NCBI GenBank assembly: GCA_036960305.1
Contig: JBALWA010000002.1
Coordinates: forward strand, 62,001 to 126,000
Direction of reading: 5' to 3'
Source of the DNA: JBALVT01 sp036960305
Lineage (GTDB): Bacteria > Pseudomonadota > Gammaproteobacteria > Pseudomonadales > Halieaceae
DNA: 64,000 nt
Shown: one piece after another, positions 44,724 to 53,703 of the stretch
Layout of the letters: each line of letters starts with the position of its first letter
Numbering within the stretch: position 1 is the stretch's first letter
Program-made: the position numbers and the translations under genes
Notes under the pieces: generated by a model
The model's input: the letters and a program-made list of their open reading frames with translations, nothing else
Told to the model about the DNA's origin: nothing
Databases searched by the model: none

Positions 44724-45208
44724 TGTTAGTGCCTCTGTATTCCTTGGAGCGTGTCGGGGGCGCGATTATACGTGTACATGAGCGACTGTACAAAAAATGT
44801 TCTTTCCGTTTTCTGTAGATTTCTCTGGGTTTATATTTAATAAATATTATTTATATGTATTTATATATATAGGATTATTGTTGTTATTGTTATTAGTGAC
44901 CTATATTTCTTGGTATAAGCTTCTTTTTCCTATATTAAACAATAGCTTATGGCAATGATAAGCAGGCATATAAACCCTGATTTAAGGCTTAAGAAGCAGT
45001 GGTTCAGGTGTGGAGAACTGGCCCTGAATTGTGGATAGAAAAAACGTCGTAATTTTGAGGGCTTTTTATACGACCTGCATTCAAGCCAGATTCAGGACTA
45101 ATACAAAAGATATACACAGGAGTGCTAAGAAAATTTATTTTCCTCTTTGCGTTGGATAAGTGTTGTAGAAGTTGTTGTTAAGTTTGTATAAGGCGACAGG
45201 CCAGAAGA
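44724..45208. other. AT-rich mnmG-mnmE intergenic region with DnaA-box-like sites (E. coli-type origin position)
   Basis: No gene is visible in these 485 bases. Next to mnmG lies a strongly AT-rich tract (about 44828-44900). Beyond it are DnaA-box-like sites: CTATCCACA on the minus strand (45030-45038, eight of nine) and ATATACACA (45110-45118, eight of nine of the TTATACACA form), with a weaker TTATCCAAC on the minus strand around 45151-45159. An inverted repeat GTCGTA...TACGAC lies at about 45046-45073. The order mnmG, AT-rich, DnaA boxes matches E. coli oriC, but there are only two good boxes and I see no GATC cluster. The mnmG promoter should also be here. Confidence 0.45.
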
Positions 45209-46591
45209 TTACTTGCCTATACAGAAGCTGGAGAATATCTCCCCTAGTAGTTCATCACTGCTTAGGGTCCCAGTGATTTCGCCCAGGCTGTTTTGACATT
45301 CTCTGAGGTCTTCTGCCAGTAATTCACCTGCTCCAGCTTCCTCTAACTGCTGCAATCCTACTGCCAGATAGTCAGAGGCCTCGCGCAATGACTGTAAATG
45401 CCGTCGCCTGGCACTAAACTGTCCTTCACCCTGTTCTGAATAGCCCATACAGACTTTGAGATGTTCCTTGAGGAGATCTATGCCTTCGCCCTTTTTAGCA
45501 GAGAGGTGAATAACAGGGTTTTCTTCATCACTGTCCACCCCGGCGGGTGTTCCAGATAGGTCGCACTTGTTGTGGACGATTGTGATGGGTATTTCTCGCT
45601 GTAGAAATTCTTTTCGCTGTGGCCAAATAGTATTCGGATCTTTCGCTGCTGCGCCATCAGTACTGCTATCGACCACCAATATGATGCGGTCTGCAGACTC
45701 CATTTCCTGCCAGGCTCGCCGGATTCCCTCTTGTTCGATTACATCGCCACTGTCTCTTAATCCAGCAGTGTCTACGATGTGCAGGGGCATGCCATCTATC
45801 TGTATGTGTTCACGTAGTACATCCCGGGTTGTACCTTCGATAGGGGTAACAATGGCTGTGTCCTGCCCAGAGAGAGCATTCAACAGACTGGACTTACCCG
45901 CATTGGGTTTGCCCGCGATTACCAGTTTCATGCCCTCCTGCATCAAACTGCCCTGTCTGGCCTGGTGTTCAACTTCAGCTAATTGCTCGATGATAGTTAA
46001 CAATTTGGTTTTTACTTTTCCGTCGCCCAGAAAGTCAATTTCCTCTTCTGGAAAGTCGATTGCGGCTTCAACGTAAATCCTTAACTGAGTAACTGCATCG
46101 ACCAAGCTATTGATTTTTGAAGAAAAAGCCCCCTGCAGCGATTGGCTAGCGTTGAGTGCCGCTCGTTCTGTGGTGCTGTTAATCAGGTCTGCAATGGCTT
46201 CTGCCTGGGCCAGATCAATCTTGTCGTTTAGATAGGCACGTTCTGAAAATTCTCCGGGTCTGGCTAGTCTGGCGCCTCTGTGGCAGCACGCCTTTAATAG
46301 CAGGTCCAATATTACAGGGCCTCCGTGTGCCTGCAATTCAGCGACATCTTCTCCCGTGAAAGAGGCCGGCCCGGGAAAGAAAAGTGCTATGCCCGAATCC
46401 AGTACCTGGCCAGTATTATCACGAAAATGCGCGAAGTGGGCAAAGCGAGGGTTGAGGAGTGTTGTTGTGAGCGCTTCGGCTATAGCCTTGGAGCGGTCTC
46501 CAGATAAGCGAATAATACCCACGCCACCGCGACCTGGCGCAGTGGCTATAGCGGCGATGGTGTCACTTTCTAGTTCTGAGTATGTGCTCAT
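45209..46591 (-). CDS. mnmE: tRNA modification GTPase MnmE
   Basis: GTPase partner of MnmG (also TrmE/ThdF). 460 residues from ATG 46591, the family's usual size; the in-frame ATG 46663 would add a non-conserved 24-residue tail. The N-terminal folate-binding domain starts DTIAAIATAPGRGGVGIIRLSG. The G domain has GKPNAGKSSLLNAL (G1), TPIEGTTRD (G2), DTAGLRDSGDVIEQEGI (G3) and NKCD (G4). The C-terminal CIGK carries the essential Cys. Confidence 0.96.
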   Translation of the reverse strand: MSTYSELESDTIAAIATAPGRGGVGIIRLSGDRSKAIAEALTTTLLNPRFAHFAHFRDNTGQVLDSGIALFFPGPASFTGEDVAELQAHGGPVILDLLLKACCHRGARLARPGEFSERAYLNDKIDLAQAEAIADLINSTTERAALNASQSLQGAFSSKINSLVDAVTQLRIYVEAAIDFPEEEIDFLGDGKVKTKLLTIIEQLAEVEHQARQGSLMQEGMKLVIAGKPNAGKSSLLNALSGQDTAIVTPIEGTTRDVLREHIQIDGMPLHIVDTAGLRDSGDVIEQEGIRRAWQEMESADRIILVVDSSTDGAAAKDPNTIWPQRKEFLQREIPITIVHNKCDLSGTPAGVDSDEENPVIHLSAKKGEGIDLLKEHLKVCMGYSEQGEGQFSARRRHLQSLREASDYLAVGLQQLEEAGAGELLAEDLRECQNSLGEITGTLSSDELLGEIFSSFCIGK

Positions 46592-46637
46592 AGTCTCAGT
46601 ATACTCCCAGGCGCTAAAAGCGCTGGGAGTTTGAAAC

Positions 46638-48344
46638 CTAGCTGTTGGCCGCAGCCGATTCAATCTGCCGGGTAATGACGTATTGCTGCGCCATGGATAA
46701 CAGGTTATTAACTACCCAGTACAGTACCAGTCCTGCTGGGAACCAGAGGAAAAAGAAGGTAAACATCACAGGCATCCACTGCATGATTTTTGCCTGCATG
46801 GGATCCGGTGGTGGTGGGTTTAGTTTCTGCATGAACCACATACTGGCCCCCATCATTAATGGCAGGACGAAATAGGGGTCCATCACAGATAAATCATGAA
46901 TCCAGAGCATAAAGGGCGCATGGCGCAGTTCGACGCTCTCCATCAGTGTCCAGTAGAGAGCGATGAATACGGGCATTTGAACCAGTACGGGTAAACAGCC
47001 ACCCATAGGGTTAATTTTTTCCTTTTTATACAGTTCCATCATGGCCTGGGACTGTTTTTGCTTGTCCTCCGCGTACTGTTCACGAATATCGGCCATTTTG
47101 GGTTGTACACGGCGCATGTTCGCCATAGAGCGGTAACTGGTCGCAGACAGTTTGAAGAAACCGGCCTTGATCAACACTGTCAGCAATATAATTGAGAGCC
47201 CCCAATTACCAACGAGTGAATGAATATTGGTCAACAACCAGAACAACGGCTGGGCAATCCACCACAACCAGCCATAGTCCACACTGAGTTCAAGATAGGG
47301 CGAGATTTCCTTGAGGCGGTACTGATCTTTGGGCCCGGCATAAAACTGCGCTGATACTGCCCCTTTCATACCCGGATCCAGGCTTAGAGCGGGACTGGTA
47401 AAGCCGGCGATATTGAATCCGCTCTTAGTGACTCGGGTGGTATAGGTATGCGTCTGATCGGGGTTTGGAATCCAGGCACTGAGAAAATAGTGCTGTATCA
47501 TCGCGATCCAGCCGCCGGGCAACTGGGCTTTGAAGGGCTCTTCTGCCATATCATCAAAGTCAAATTTGGTAAATCGTTCGTCGGGCTGGGTGAGTGCGGC
47601 ACCCAGGAACGGCGCTAAACCCTGCCCGCCTGATGAAGAGGAGTCTTCGCTGCTGTCGCGCTTGATCTGGCCAAACATGTTCGCCTGCCACGGGGCAGAG
47701 CTGGCATTGTTTACAAGGTATTCAATTTTGATCAGGTATTCGCCGCGCTGTAGTGTAAAACGCTTGATGATCGAGACACCGTCATCGTTTTGCCAAACCA
47801 GGTCTACTTCCAGAGCATCCTGGCCTGCGTCTAGCTTGTACTGAGCGGAACTTGTGCTAAATACCGCGCGCTCGCCTTTATCGATTCCGTTGCTACCGAT
47901 CAAACCGCTTTGAGCAACATACTGGCGCTGCTTGTTCTTTTCCAGCAGAACAAAGGGAACATCCGGGTTATCGAGCTTTTCCAGAAATGCGGGTAGAGCC
48001 GCCTCGATAATGTCGCCGCCTTTCAGGTCGATGGCCAATTGCAGGACATCGGTGTGAATTTGGATAATTTGGCTGTTTACCTGCGGGGTCTCAATCGTTG
48101 AAGCTTCGTTGGCGCTACCGATTTCCAGATCCTGAGGAATGTCCTCAGCTGTAGTTTGGTCTGATGAAACAGTAGCTGGGGCATCGGGTATTTCCGACAG
48201 GCTGCCAGGACCGTTTGAGATTATCCGGTTGGTAGTTTCAGCGACGGCCGCAGTTTTCTCTTCTTTAAAAGATACCCACTCAGTGAGCAACATGAAGGAA
48301 AGTACGGCGATAGCACCAATGAGCAATGAGCGTTGCAAATCCAT
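46638..48344 (-). CDS. yidC: Membrane protein insertase YidC
   Basis: Inserts and folds inner-membrane proteins, with or without SecYEG. 568 residues. A first N-terminal helix (SLLIGAIAVLSFMLLTEWV) is followed by the large periplasmic beta-supersandwich domain of Gram-negatives (about 60-340), then five C-terminal helices with NWGLSIILLTVLIKAGFF, the cytoplasmic hairpin MRRVQPKMADIREQYAEDK, and GCLPVLVQMPVFIALYWTL. It is 16 bases after yidD. Confidence 0.96.
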   Translation of the reverse strand: MDLQRSLLIGAIAVLSFMLLTEWVSFKEEKTAAVAETTNRIISNGPGSLSEIPDAPATVSSDQTTAEDIPQDLEIGSANEASTIETPQVNSQIIQIHTDVLQLAIDLKGGDIIEAALPAFLEKLDNPDVPFVLLEKNKQRQYVAQSGLIGSNGIDKGERAVFSTSSAQYKLDAGQDALEVDLVWQNDDGVSIIKRFTLQRGEYLIKIEYLVNNASSAPWQANMFGQIKRDSSEDSSSSGGQGLAPFLGAALTQPDERFTKFDFDDMAEEPFKAQLPGGWIAMIQHYFLSAWIPNPDQTHTYTTRVTKSGFNIAGFTSPALSLDPGMKGAVSAQFYAGPKDQYRLKEISPYLELSVDYGWLWWIAQPLFWLLTNIHSLVGNWGLSIILLTVLIKAGFFKLSATSYRSMANMRRVQPKMADIREQYAEDKQKQSQAMMELYKKEKINPMGGCLPVLVQMPVFIALYWTLMESVELRHAPFMLWIHDLSVMDPYFVLPLMMGASMWFMQKLNPPPPDPMQAKIMQWMPVMFTFFFLWFPAGLVLYWVVNNLLSMAQQYVITRQIESAAANS

Positions 48345-48360
48345 AGTCTTAAATCAGTTC

Positions 48361-48588
48361 TTAGTGTGAATGCGAGCAAGGGGGTACGAGATCAACTCCG
48401 CCCTCATGCCAGGGGTGACATTTAGCCAATCGTTGTGCGGCCAATTTACTTCCTTTCAAAACACCATGTGTTGCTATAGCTTCCTGCGTATAAGTAGAGC
48501 AACTAGGGTAGAACCGGCAGTGATTTCCCAAAAATGGGCTCAAAGCTGTTTTGTAGCACTGAATGAGGAAAACAAATAAGCGGCGCAT
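48361..48588 (-). CDS. yidD: Membrane protein insertion efficiency factor YidD
   Basis: Small membrane-associated protein (75 residues from ATG 48588) that helps YidC-dependent insertion. The conserved core YKTALSPFLGNHCRFYPSCS and LAKCHPWHEGGVDLVP are both visible with their cysteines. ATG 48588 overlaps the rnpA stop in the form TGATG. A longer frame to 48648 would lie inside rnpA. Confidence 0.94.
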   Translation of the reverse strand: MRRLFVFLIQCYKTALSPFLGNHCRFYPSCSTYTQEAIATHGVLKGSKLAAQRLAKCHPWHEGGVDLVPPCSHSH

Positions 48589-48998
48589 CAGGATTCCGGG
48601 TTCTGGGGCTGGTTCATTTTGGCAGCCTGGTTCTCCAGTTTCTGCCATTGCCGCTGTAATATAGAGGATAGCTCTGCGTTATCCAATTGATCCATACCTC
48701 GGCGCGTAAGCAGGACGACGTCCATATGAGTCCCACCAGCAGGTAAAGTGCGGAAAAACTCCCTGGCGACACGTTTGATCCGGTTTCTCTGTACTGCGAG
48801 ACGGACATTTTTTTTGGCTATGACTAAACCCAGGCGATGCCCGGGTCCGTTGTTGGTCTTTGCCAGTAGCAATAAGTGCTTGTGAGAGGCTCTCGCCTCA
48901 GAGCCGTCAAATACCCGGCTATAGTCTTTAGCGTTGAGTAAGCGCTTAGCCTTGGTAAATGCGGCGGCTGGGCACTTCCTGGAAGTAGCACTGATCAC
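48588..48998 (-). CDS. rnpA: Ribonuclease P protein component
   Basis: Basic protein subunit that assists the RNase P ribozyme in 5' maturation of tRNA. 136 residues. The start region has FTKAKRLLNAKDYSRVF, then RLGLVIAKKNVRLAVQRNRIKRVARE, the RNA-binding signature RNxxKR. It begins with GTG nine bases after GGAGG. It follows rpmH by 15 bases. Confidence 0.95.
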   Translation of the reverse strand: MISATSRKCPAAAFTKAKRLLNAKDYSRVFDGSEARASHKHLLLLAKTNNGPGHRLGLVIAKKNVRLAVQRNRIKRVAREFFRTLPAGGTHMDVVLLTRRGMDQLDNAELSSILQRQWQKLENQAAKMNQPQNPES

Positions 48999-49013
48999 TC
49001 AGTGCAGCCTCCA

Positions 49014-49148
49014 TTAGGCTGCGAGGCGCTTGCGACCTTTGGCACGGCGGCGATTCAAGACAGCCTTTCCGCCTTTGGTGGCCATACGTGATCGGAAGCC
49101 GTGAGTACGTTTGCGTTTCAGGACGCTGGGCTGAAAAGTTCTTTTCAT
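49014..49148 (-). CDS. rpmH: 50S ribosomal protein L34
   Basis: Short gene of 44 codons, translated by hand. The protein begins MKRTFQPSVLKRKRTHGFRS, continues RMATKGGKAVLNRRRAKGR and ends KRLAA, the near-invariant L34 sequence. GGAAGA precedes the ATG. It is the first gene of the rpmH-rnpA-yidD-yidC row and lies at the usual place just left of oriC and dnaA. Confidence 0.97.
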   Translation of the reverse strand: MKRTFQPSVLKRKRTHGFRSRMATKGGKAVLNRRRAKGRKRLAA

Positions 49149-49380
49149 GAGATTCTTCCAAATTAAATATAGTAGAGGCTATTGCCGACAAGACGAAGGT
49201 GTAACAGAGATTCCTGTATTCTTTCGCCCCGACAGGTTCAGGCCTGAAAAAAGGTGGTGTATTCTATTGAAATGCGCTTACTAATTCAATCACCTTTGAG
49301 GTATTTTTCATGAGGCCGGGTTGTTACGGCAAAAGCTGCTTGGTACGGGAGGCCCACAGGGGCCTATAGATCGTCAGGGA
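49149..49380. promoter_or_regulatory. rpmH upstream region
   Basis: No gene. It contains a perfect 12-base palindrome TTCAGGCCTGAA (49237-49248) followed by six A, and a hairpin AGGCCC-ACAG-GGGCCT (49350-49365). The rpmH promoter should lie here on the minus strand; I could not fix its boxes. Confidence 0.35.
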
Positions 49381-49620
49381 ATAAGCCCTCTTGCCTCTTT
49401 CAACAGCTAATACACATATTTTCCATAAGATAACCACAGCTTATCCACAGAAAACCTTATCCACTTCGGTTTTTTATCCTGTTGGTTAAATAATGATCAA
49501 ATATAGCTTATCTACCTGATATATATAGATAAAATTTTTTTGTTATTTTTGATCTTATTTGTGGATAACTCGAAATTTGGAGCGTATGATTCGTCCTCTG
49601 CCCTCTCTGATTGGGCCGAA
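49381..49620. other. oriC: Chromosomal replication origin oriC (rpmH-dnaA type)
   Basis: Two perfect DnaA boxes in opposite orientation, TTATCCACA at 49441-49449 (+) and at 49568-49560 (-), enclose an AT-rich tract (about 49485-49560). Weaker boxes are TTATCCACT (49457-49465), ATAACCACA (49430-49438) and TTATCTACC (49508-49516). GATC-started AT-rich runs (GATCAAATATAG near 49495, GATCTTATTT at 49551) resemble the 13-mers melted by DnaA. The position between rpmH and dnaA is the Pseudomonas arrangement. The opposite directions of the flanking genes fit bidirectional replication. Confidence 0.75.
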
Positions 49621-49686
49621 TAACCAATAAAGTTATTATCACTAGTTATTTTTTGTAAAGGCCAGCTTTGTATTGGTCTTGAGGGG

Positions 49687-51171
49687 ATGATTTTGCCTGA
49701 TGTTGTTTGGCAAAAATGTGTTGATCGCCTGCAGGAGGAGTTACCTTCGCAACAGTTCAACACCTGGATACGACCACTGCAAGCGAGCCAGGATGAAACC
49801 ATCCTTACGCTTTTCGCTCCCAATCGGTTTATAAGAGATTTTGTTTCAGATAAGTATTCTGGGCGAATCGCTGAGTTGGTGAAGGAATTTGAGCTTGGTT
49901 CTGCTCTGAATGTATCCCTGGAAATTGGATCTGGCAGGGTCGCGGCTGCGCCGCCGGTTGTGGCTAGAGTCAGTGCGGCGCCGAAACTCGAGCCCAAATT
50001 CGATAGAATGCCGCCGGGAGTATCCGGGCAGGCTATCGGTAACGGCTATGCGAACACCGATATTGCGGCACTGCGCGATACGCCTTCTCCAATAGTAAAT
50101 ACGCCTGCAGAGAGAAAACGTCGGGTTGAGGTTGAGGGAACACTTAATCATCAACACCATCTGGTGGAAAACTACACTTTCGATACCTTTGTAGAGGGCA
50201 AGTCAAACCAGCTGGCATTGGCAGCAGCCCGACAAGTTGCCGAAAACCCAGGTGAATCTTACAACCCCCTGTTTTTGTACGGTGGTGTTGGTTTGGGTAA
50301 AACCCACTTGATGCATGCTGTGGGTAATGCGCTGAAAATCCACAACCCAGCTGCAAAAGTTGTTTATCTGCATTCCGAGCGCTTTGTTGCCGACATGGTA
50401 AAAGCACTGCAGTTGAATGCCATCACCGACTTTAAGCGCTATTATCGCTCGGTCGATGCCCTTTTGATTGATGATATACAGTTTTTCGCACGCAAAGAGC
50501 GTTCACAAGAAGAGTTTTTTCATACTTTTAATGCCTTGCTGGAGGGGGGTCAGCAAATGATCCTGACCTGTGATCGCTACCCCAAGGAAATTGACGGTCT
50601 GGAAGAGCGTTTGAAGTCCCGTTTCGGCTGGGGCCTAACGGTGGCTGTCGAACCGCCAGAGTTGGAAACCCGGGTAGCCATCTTGATGACCAAAGCGAGT
50701 CAAGCGAAGATAGATTTACCGCCTGATGCGGCTTTCTTTATTGCACAACGTATTCGCTCTAATGTTAGGGAGCTCGAAGGCGCACTTAAAAGGGTGATAG
50801 CGAACGCTCACTTCACCTCGCGCCCTATCGATATTGATCTTATTAAGGATAGCTTGAAGGACTTGTTGGCGCTGCAGGACAAGCAGGTGAGCATGGACAA
50901 TATTCAGCGCACGGTAGCAGAGTATTACAAGATAAAAGTAGCCGATTTGATGTCCAGGCGACGGAGTCGATCTGTTGCCAGGCCCCGGCAGGTTGCCATG
51001 GCGCTTTCCAAAGAGCTAACTAATCACAGCTTGCCTGAAATTGGTGATAGCTTTGGTGGTAGAGATCACACGACAGTTCTCCACGGATGCCGTAAAATCA
51101 AGGAACTTCGTGAAACCAACTCGGATATAAGCGAAGATTACAAGAACCTGTTGAGATCACTCACTACCTGA
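49687..51171 (+). CDS. dnaA: Chromosomal replication initiator DnaA
   Basis: AAA+ initiator that binds DnaA boxes and melts oriC. 494 residues. Domain I (about 1-90) has QQFNTWIRPLQA; domain II is a variable linker (about 90-155); domain III carries GGVGLGKTHLMHAVGN, VDALLIDDIQFFARKE and the arginine finger region LKSRFGWGLTV; domain IV ends with the DnaA signature GGRDHTTVLHGCRKI. GAGGGG precedes the ATG by a few bases. It is directly right of oriC and could repress itself through the boxes there. Confidence 0.97.
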   Translation: MILPDVVWQKCVDRLQEELPSQQFNTWIRPLQASQDETILTLFAPNRFIRDFVSDKYSGRIAELVKEFELGSALNVSLEIGSGRVAAAPPVVARVSAAPKLEPKFDRMPPGVSGQAIGNGYANTDIAALRDTPSPIVNTPAERKRRVEVEGTLNHQHHLVENYTFDTFVEGKSNQLALAAARQVAENPGESYNPLFLYGGVGLGKTHLMHAVGNALKIHNPAAKVVYLHSERFVADMVKALQLNAITDFKRYYRSVDALLIDDIQFFARKERSQEEFFHTFNALLEGGQQMILTCDRYPKEIDGLEERLKSRFGWGLTVAVEPPELETRVAILMTKASQAKIDLPPDAAFFIAQRIRSNVRELEGALKRVIANAHFTSRPIDIDLIKDSLKDLLALQDKQVSMDNIQRTVAEYYKIKVADLMSRRRSRSVARPRQVAMALSKELTNHSLPEIGDSFGGRDHTTVLHGCRKIKELRETNSDISEDYKNLLRSLTT

Positions 51172-51353
51172 TCGTCAGGATTTTGTAAAATTTAGTTTTA
51201 TAAATATAAAAAGCAACTGGCTGCGCTCTGGTGTGGCTGAGAGGCATGATTTTTCAAATGGTGTTATTTGGTCGCCAGGGGATCTAACAAAGTGATGCCC
51301 AAGTGTGATTGTGACACCGTCACCATTGATTGTGAGAAAGGGAAGATATTTAT

Positions 51354-52457
51354 ATGAAGTTTGTCATTTCGCGGGCTGCCTTACTTAAACCCTTGAATTT
51401 GGTTGCAGGTGTTGTGGAGCGGCGTCAGACGCTGCCGATTTTAGCGAATGTTCTTCTTGTCCTTGAAGGAGACAGGCTATCTCTAACGGGAACCGACCTG
51501 GAGGTTGAGCTGGTTGGAAGGGTACAGCTTCCCTCAGCCGGAGAGCCCGGCGAAATTACAGTCCCGGCTCGTAAGTTAGTCGATATATGCAAGTCCCTCC
51601 CTGAGGGCTGTGATATCGAGCTTAGCTCTGATGAGAATAAGGTTACCGTAAAGTCGGGACGAAGCCGCTTCACACTGTCTACGCTACCCCCCAGGGAGTT
51701 TCCTAACGTTGAAGACAGCATGGGCACTCATCAGTTTGTCGTTAAGCAGGGGCAGCTAAAGCGCCTCATCGATCGTACCGGCTTCGCCATGGCCCAACAG
51801 GATGTACGTTATTACTTAAATGGCATGCTATGGGAGCTAAAGGAAGGGCGGCTGCGAGTGGTGGCCACTGATGGCCACCGGCTTGCGATGTGCACGCTCC
51901 CTTCTACCCTGGATGTGAAAGAAGACACCCAGATAATATTGCCGCGAAAAGGGGTAATTGAGCTATCTCGCTTGTTACTGGAAGAAGATGAGGATATTGC
52001 CGTTGTAATCGGCGGCAATCATATTCGTGCAACAACCGAAGAGTTTACCTTCACTTCCAAGTTGGTCGACGGAAAATTCCCTGACTACCAGCGTGTTCTT
52101 CCCAGGGCAGCGGATAAAATTGTTATGGGAGACCGACTGGAACTGCGACAGGCTTTTACCCGAACGGCAATTCTATCGAACGAAAAATACCGTGGAGTCC
52201 GTTTACTTGTCTCGCCTGGAAGTTTGAAAATAGTCGCCAACAACCCTGAACAAGAGGAAGCAGAGGAAGTTGTGTCCGTTGACTACGAAGGTGACACGCT
52301 TGAAGTAGGTTTCAATGTGAGCTATCTGTTGGATGTGTTGGGCGTATTGAGCGGCACAAAGATAAAGTTTTCACTGTCAGACCCCAATAGCAGTGCATTG
52401 GTAGAAGAATCTGACGATGGGGATTCGCTCTATGTTGTTATGCCGATGCGTCTCTAG
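51354..52457 (+). CDS. dnaN: DNA polymerase III beta sliding clamp
   Basis: Ring-shaped processivity factor for replication and repair polymerases. 367 residues in three repeated domains. Family blocks: ISRAALLKPLNLVAGVVERR, LPILANVLL, YYLNGMLWEL, VVATDGHRLA, and the C-terminal end YVVMPMRL that lines the client-peptide pocket. AAAGGGAAG precedes the ATG. The 182-base gap after dnaA contains a GTGAC-ACC-GTCAC palindrome (51311-51323) that may be an operator. Confidence 0.97.
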   Translation: MKFVISRAALLKPLNLVAGVVERRQTLPILANVLLVLEGDRLSLTGTDLEVELVGRVQLPSAGEPGEITVPARKLVDICKSLPEGCDIELSSDENKVTVKSGRSRFTLSTLPPREFPNVEDSMGTHQFVVKQGQLKRLIDRTGFAMAQQDVRYYLNGMLWELKEGRLRVVATDGHRLAMCTLPSTLDVKEDTQIILPRKGVIELSRLLLEEDEDIAVVIGGNHIRATTEEFTFTSKLVDGKFPDYQRVLPRAADKIVMGDRLELRQAFTRTAILSNEKYRGVRLLVSPGSLKIVANNPEQEEAEEVVSVDYEGDTLEVGFNVSYLLDVLGVLSGTKIKFSLSDPNSSALVEESDDGDSLYVVMPMRL

Positions 52458-52540
52458 GCGCTCCTTTGTTTAAGTCTACGCCCCTTTGCAGGGGCTCTGC
52501 CGCTTCTTTTGTTGCGGTGCCCTAATACCAGCCTATTCCT

Positions 52541-53638
52541 TTGACTCTCTCCCGCTTACAAATTAGTAATGTGCGCAATCTTGCAGCTGTCAAACTGGCT
52601 AACTTTCAGCAAGTGAACATTTTCTACGGGCATAATGGTAGTGGAAAAACGAGTGTTCTGGAGGCTATTCATATATTGGGTATGGCGAGGTCTTTTAGAG
52701 GCGCCAGTATCAAGTCACTAATTAGTCATAATGAAGAGAGCTGCACCGTGTTTGGCGAGACGCAGGGGGTCTCACAAGGACTCATCCAATCTCTGGGCGT
52801 GCAACGGTTGAGGGCGGGTACGTCATTAATTAAGGTAGCGGGTGTTCCCGTCAGGTCGGTTGCTCAATTGGTTGAGCATTTGCCATTGCAGCTCATAAAC
52901 AGCACTAGCTTCGATTTACTGGCGGGCCCGCCTAACACCAGGCGCCAATTCCTAAATTGGGGTGTGTTCCACGTGGAACATAGATTTTTTGGGGAGTGGC
53001 AGCGCTATCAGCGGTGCATAAAACAGCGCAATGTGTTGCTCCGTCATGGTAAAATGCACGACAACGAGCTGTCTGTGTGGACTCGGGACTTGGCATCCTC
53101 GGGAGTAGCGATTAATCACTTCAGAATGGACTACATGGAGAGGTTAATTCCCAAGTTTGAGTTCGTCATGGGAAAACTAGCACCGGACCTGGCAAACGGC
53201 CTGCAGCTAAGGTTTCGGCGGGGTTGGGATAAGGCTATGGAGTTAAGCTCCGCTCTGGAGTCCAGCTTATCCGCTGATAAGGAGCGGGGCTATACGCTTG
53301 TTGGGCCCCACAGGGCTGACCTGAAAGTGCACACTGAGGGCTATTCAGCTGCAGAGACCTTGTCTAGAGGCCAACAGAAACTGGTGGTGATAGGCCTAAA
53401 GCTCGCCCAGGGCATGGTGATGGCGGAGCTCAATGGTAATGTTTGTACCTACCTGGTCGATGATTTGCCTTCAGAGTTGGACTCTGAGCACTGCCAGAGA
53501 GTTTGTGAGGTGTTGGCTTCGATAGGAGCACAGGTTTTTATCACCTGTATAGATCGGGCGGATATAACGGATTTTTGGCCAAATAAGCAGGATTTAGGGT
53601 TGTTCCACGTGGAACATGGTGTGATTTCCCCTGGGTAG
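52541..53638 (+). CDS. recF: DNA replication and repair protein RecF
   Basis: SMC-like ATPase that loads RecA at gaps with RecO and RecR. 365 residues. Walker A is YGHNGSGKTSVLEAIHI; the ABC-type signature LSRGQQKLVVIGLKLAQ and Walker B TYLVDDLPSELD are near the end. It starts with TTG; a GCCCC-TTTGCA-GGGGC hairpin (52480-52495) lies in the 83-base gap after dnaN. Two parS sites lie in the coding sequence and both encode the peptide FHVEH; the second forms part of an extended C-terminus. Confidence 0.95.
   Translation: MTLSRLQISNVRNLAAVKLANFQQVNIFYGHNGSGKTSVLEAIHILGMARSFRGASIKSLISHNEESCTVFGETQGVSQGLIQSLGVQRLRAGTSLIKVAGVPVRSVAQLVEHLPLQLINSTSFDLLAGPPNTRRQFLNWGVFHVEHRFFGEWQRYQRCIKQRNVLLRHGKMHDNELSVWTRDLASSGVAINHFRMDYMERLIPKFEFVMGKLAPDLANGLQLRFRRGWDKAMELSSALESSLSADKERGYTLVGPHRADLKVHTEGYSAAETLSRGQQKLVVIGLKLAQGMVMAELNGNVCTYLVDDLPSELDSEHCQRVCEVLASIGAQVFITCIDRADITDFWPNKQDLGLFHVEHGVISPG
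52965..52980. repeat. parS: parS site 1 (perfect palindrome)
   Basis: TGTTCCACGTGGAACA, a perfect 16-base palindrome identical in core to known bacterial parS sites bound by ParB. It lies in recF about 3.4 kb from the DnaA boxes and is read as part of GVFHVEH. Confidence 0.93.
53601..53616. repeat. parS: parS site 2 (perfect palindrome)
   Basis: Second exact copy of TGTTCCACGTGGAACA, 636 bases after the first, in the last codons of recF (GLFHVEHGV). Same reading phase as site 1, since 636 is divisible by three. Confidence 0.93.
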
Positions 53639-53703
53639 TAGCGGTTGTTCAGGTAGAAGTCATACAAAAATAATATTTGATAAATGTAATATTGAGTAAA
53701 TTT

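Noticed and set aside
49512..49997. 161-codon frame on the minus strand across the origin and dnaA start
   Set aside because: Covers the DnaA box region and the antisense of dnaA domain I; its C-terminal part is AT-rich noise.
51311..51323. GTGAC-ACC-GTCAC before dnaN as a CRP site
   Set aside because: Half-site spacing is one base short of TGTGA-N6-TCACA and the right half ends in CC.
52480..52495. GCCCC-TTTGCA-GGGGC between dnaN and recF as a terminator
   Set aside because: Short stem, no U-run after it, and the genes are normally co-transcribed.
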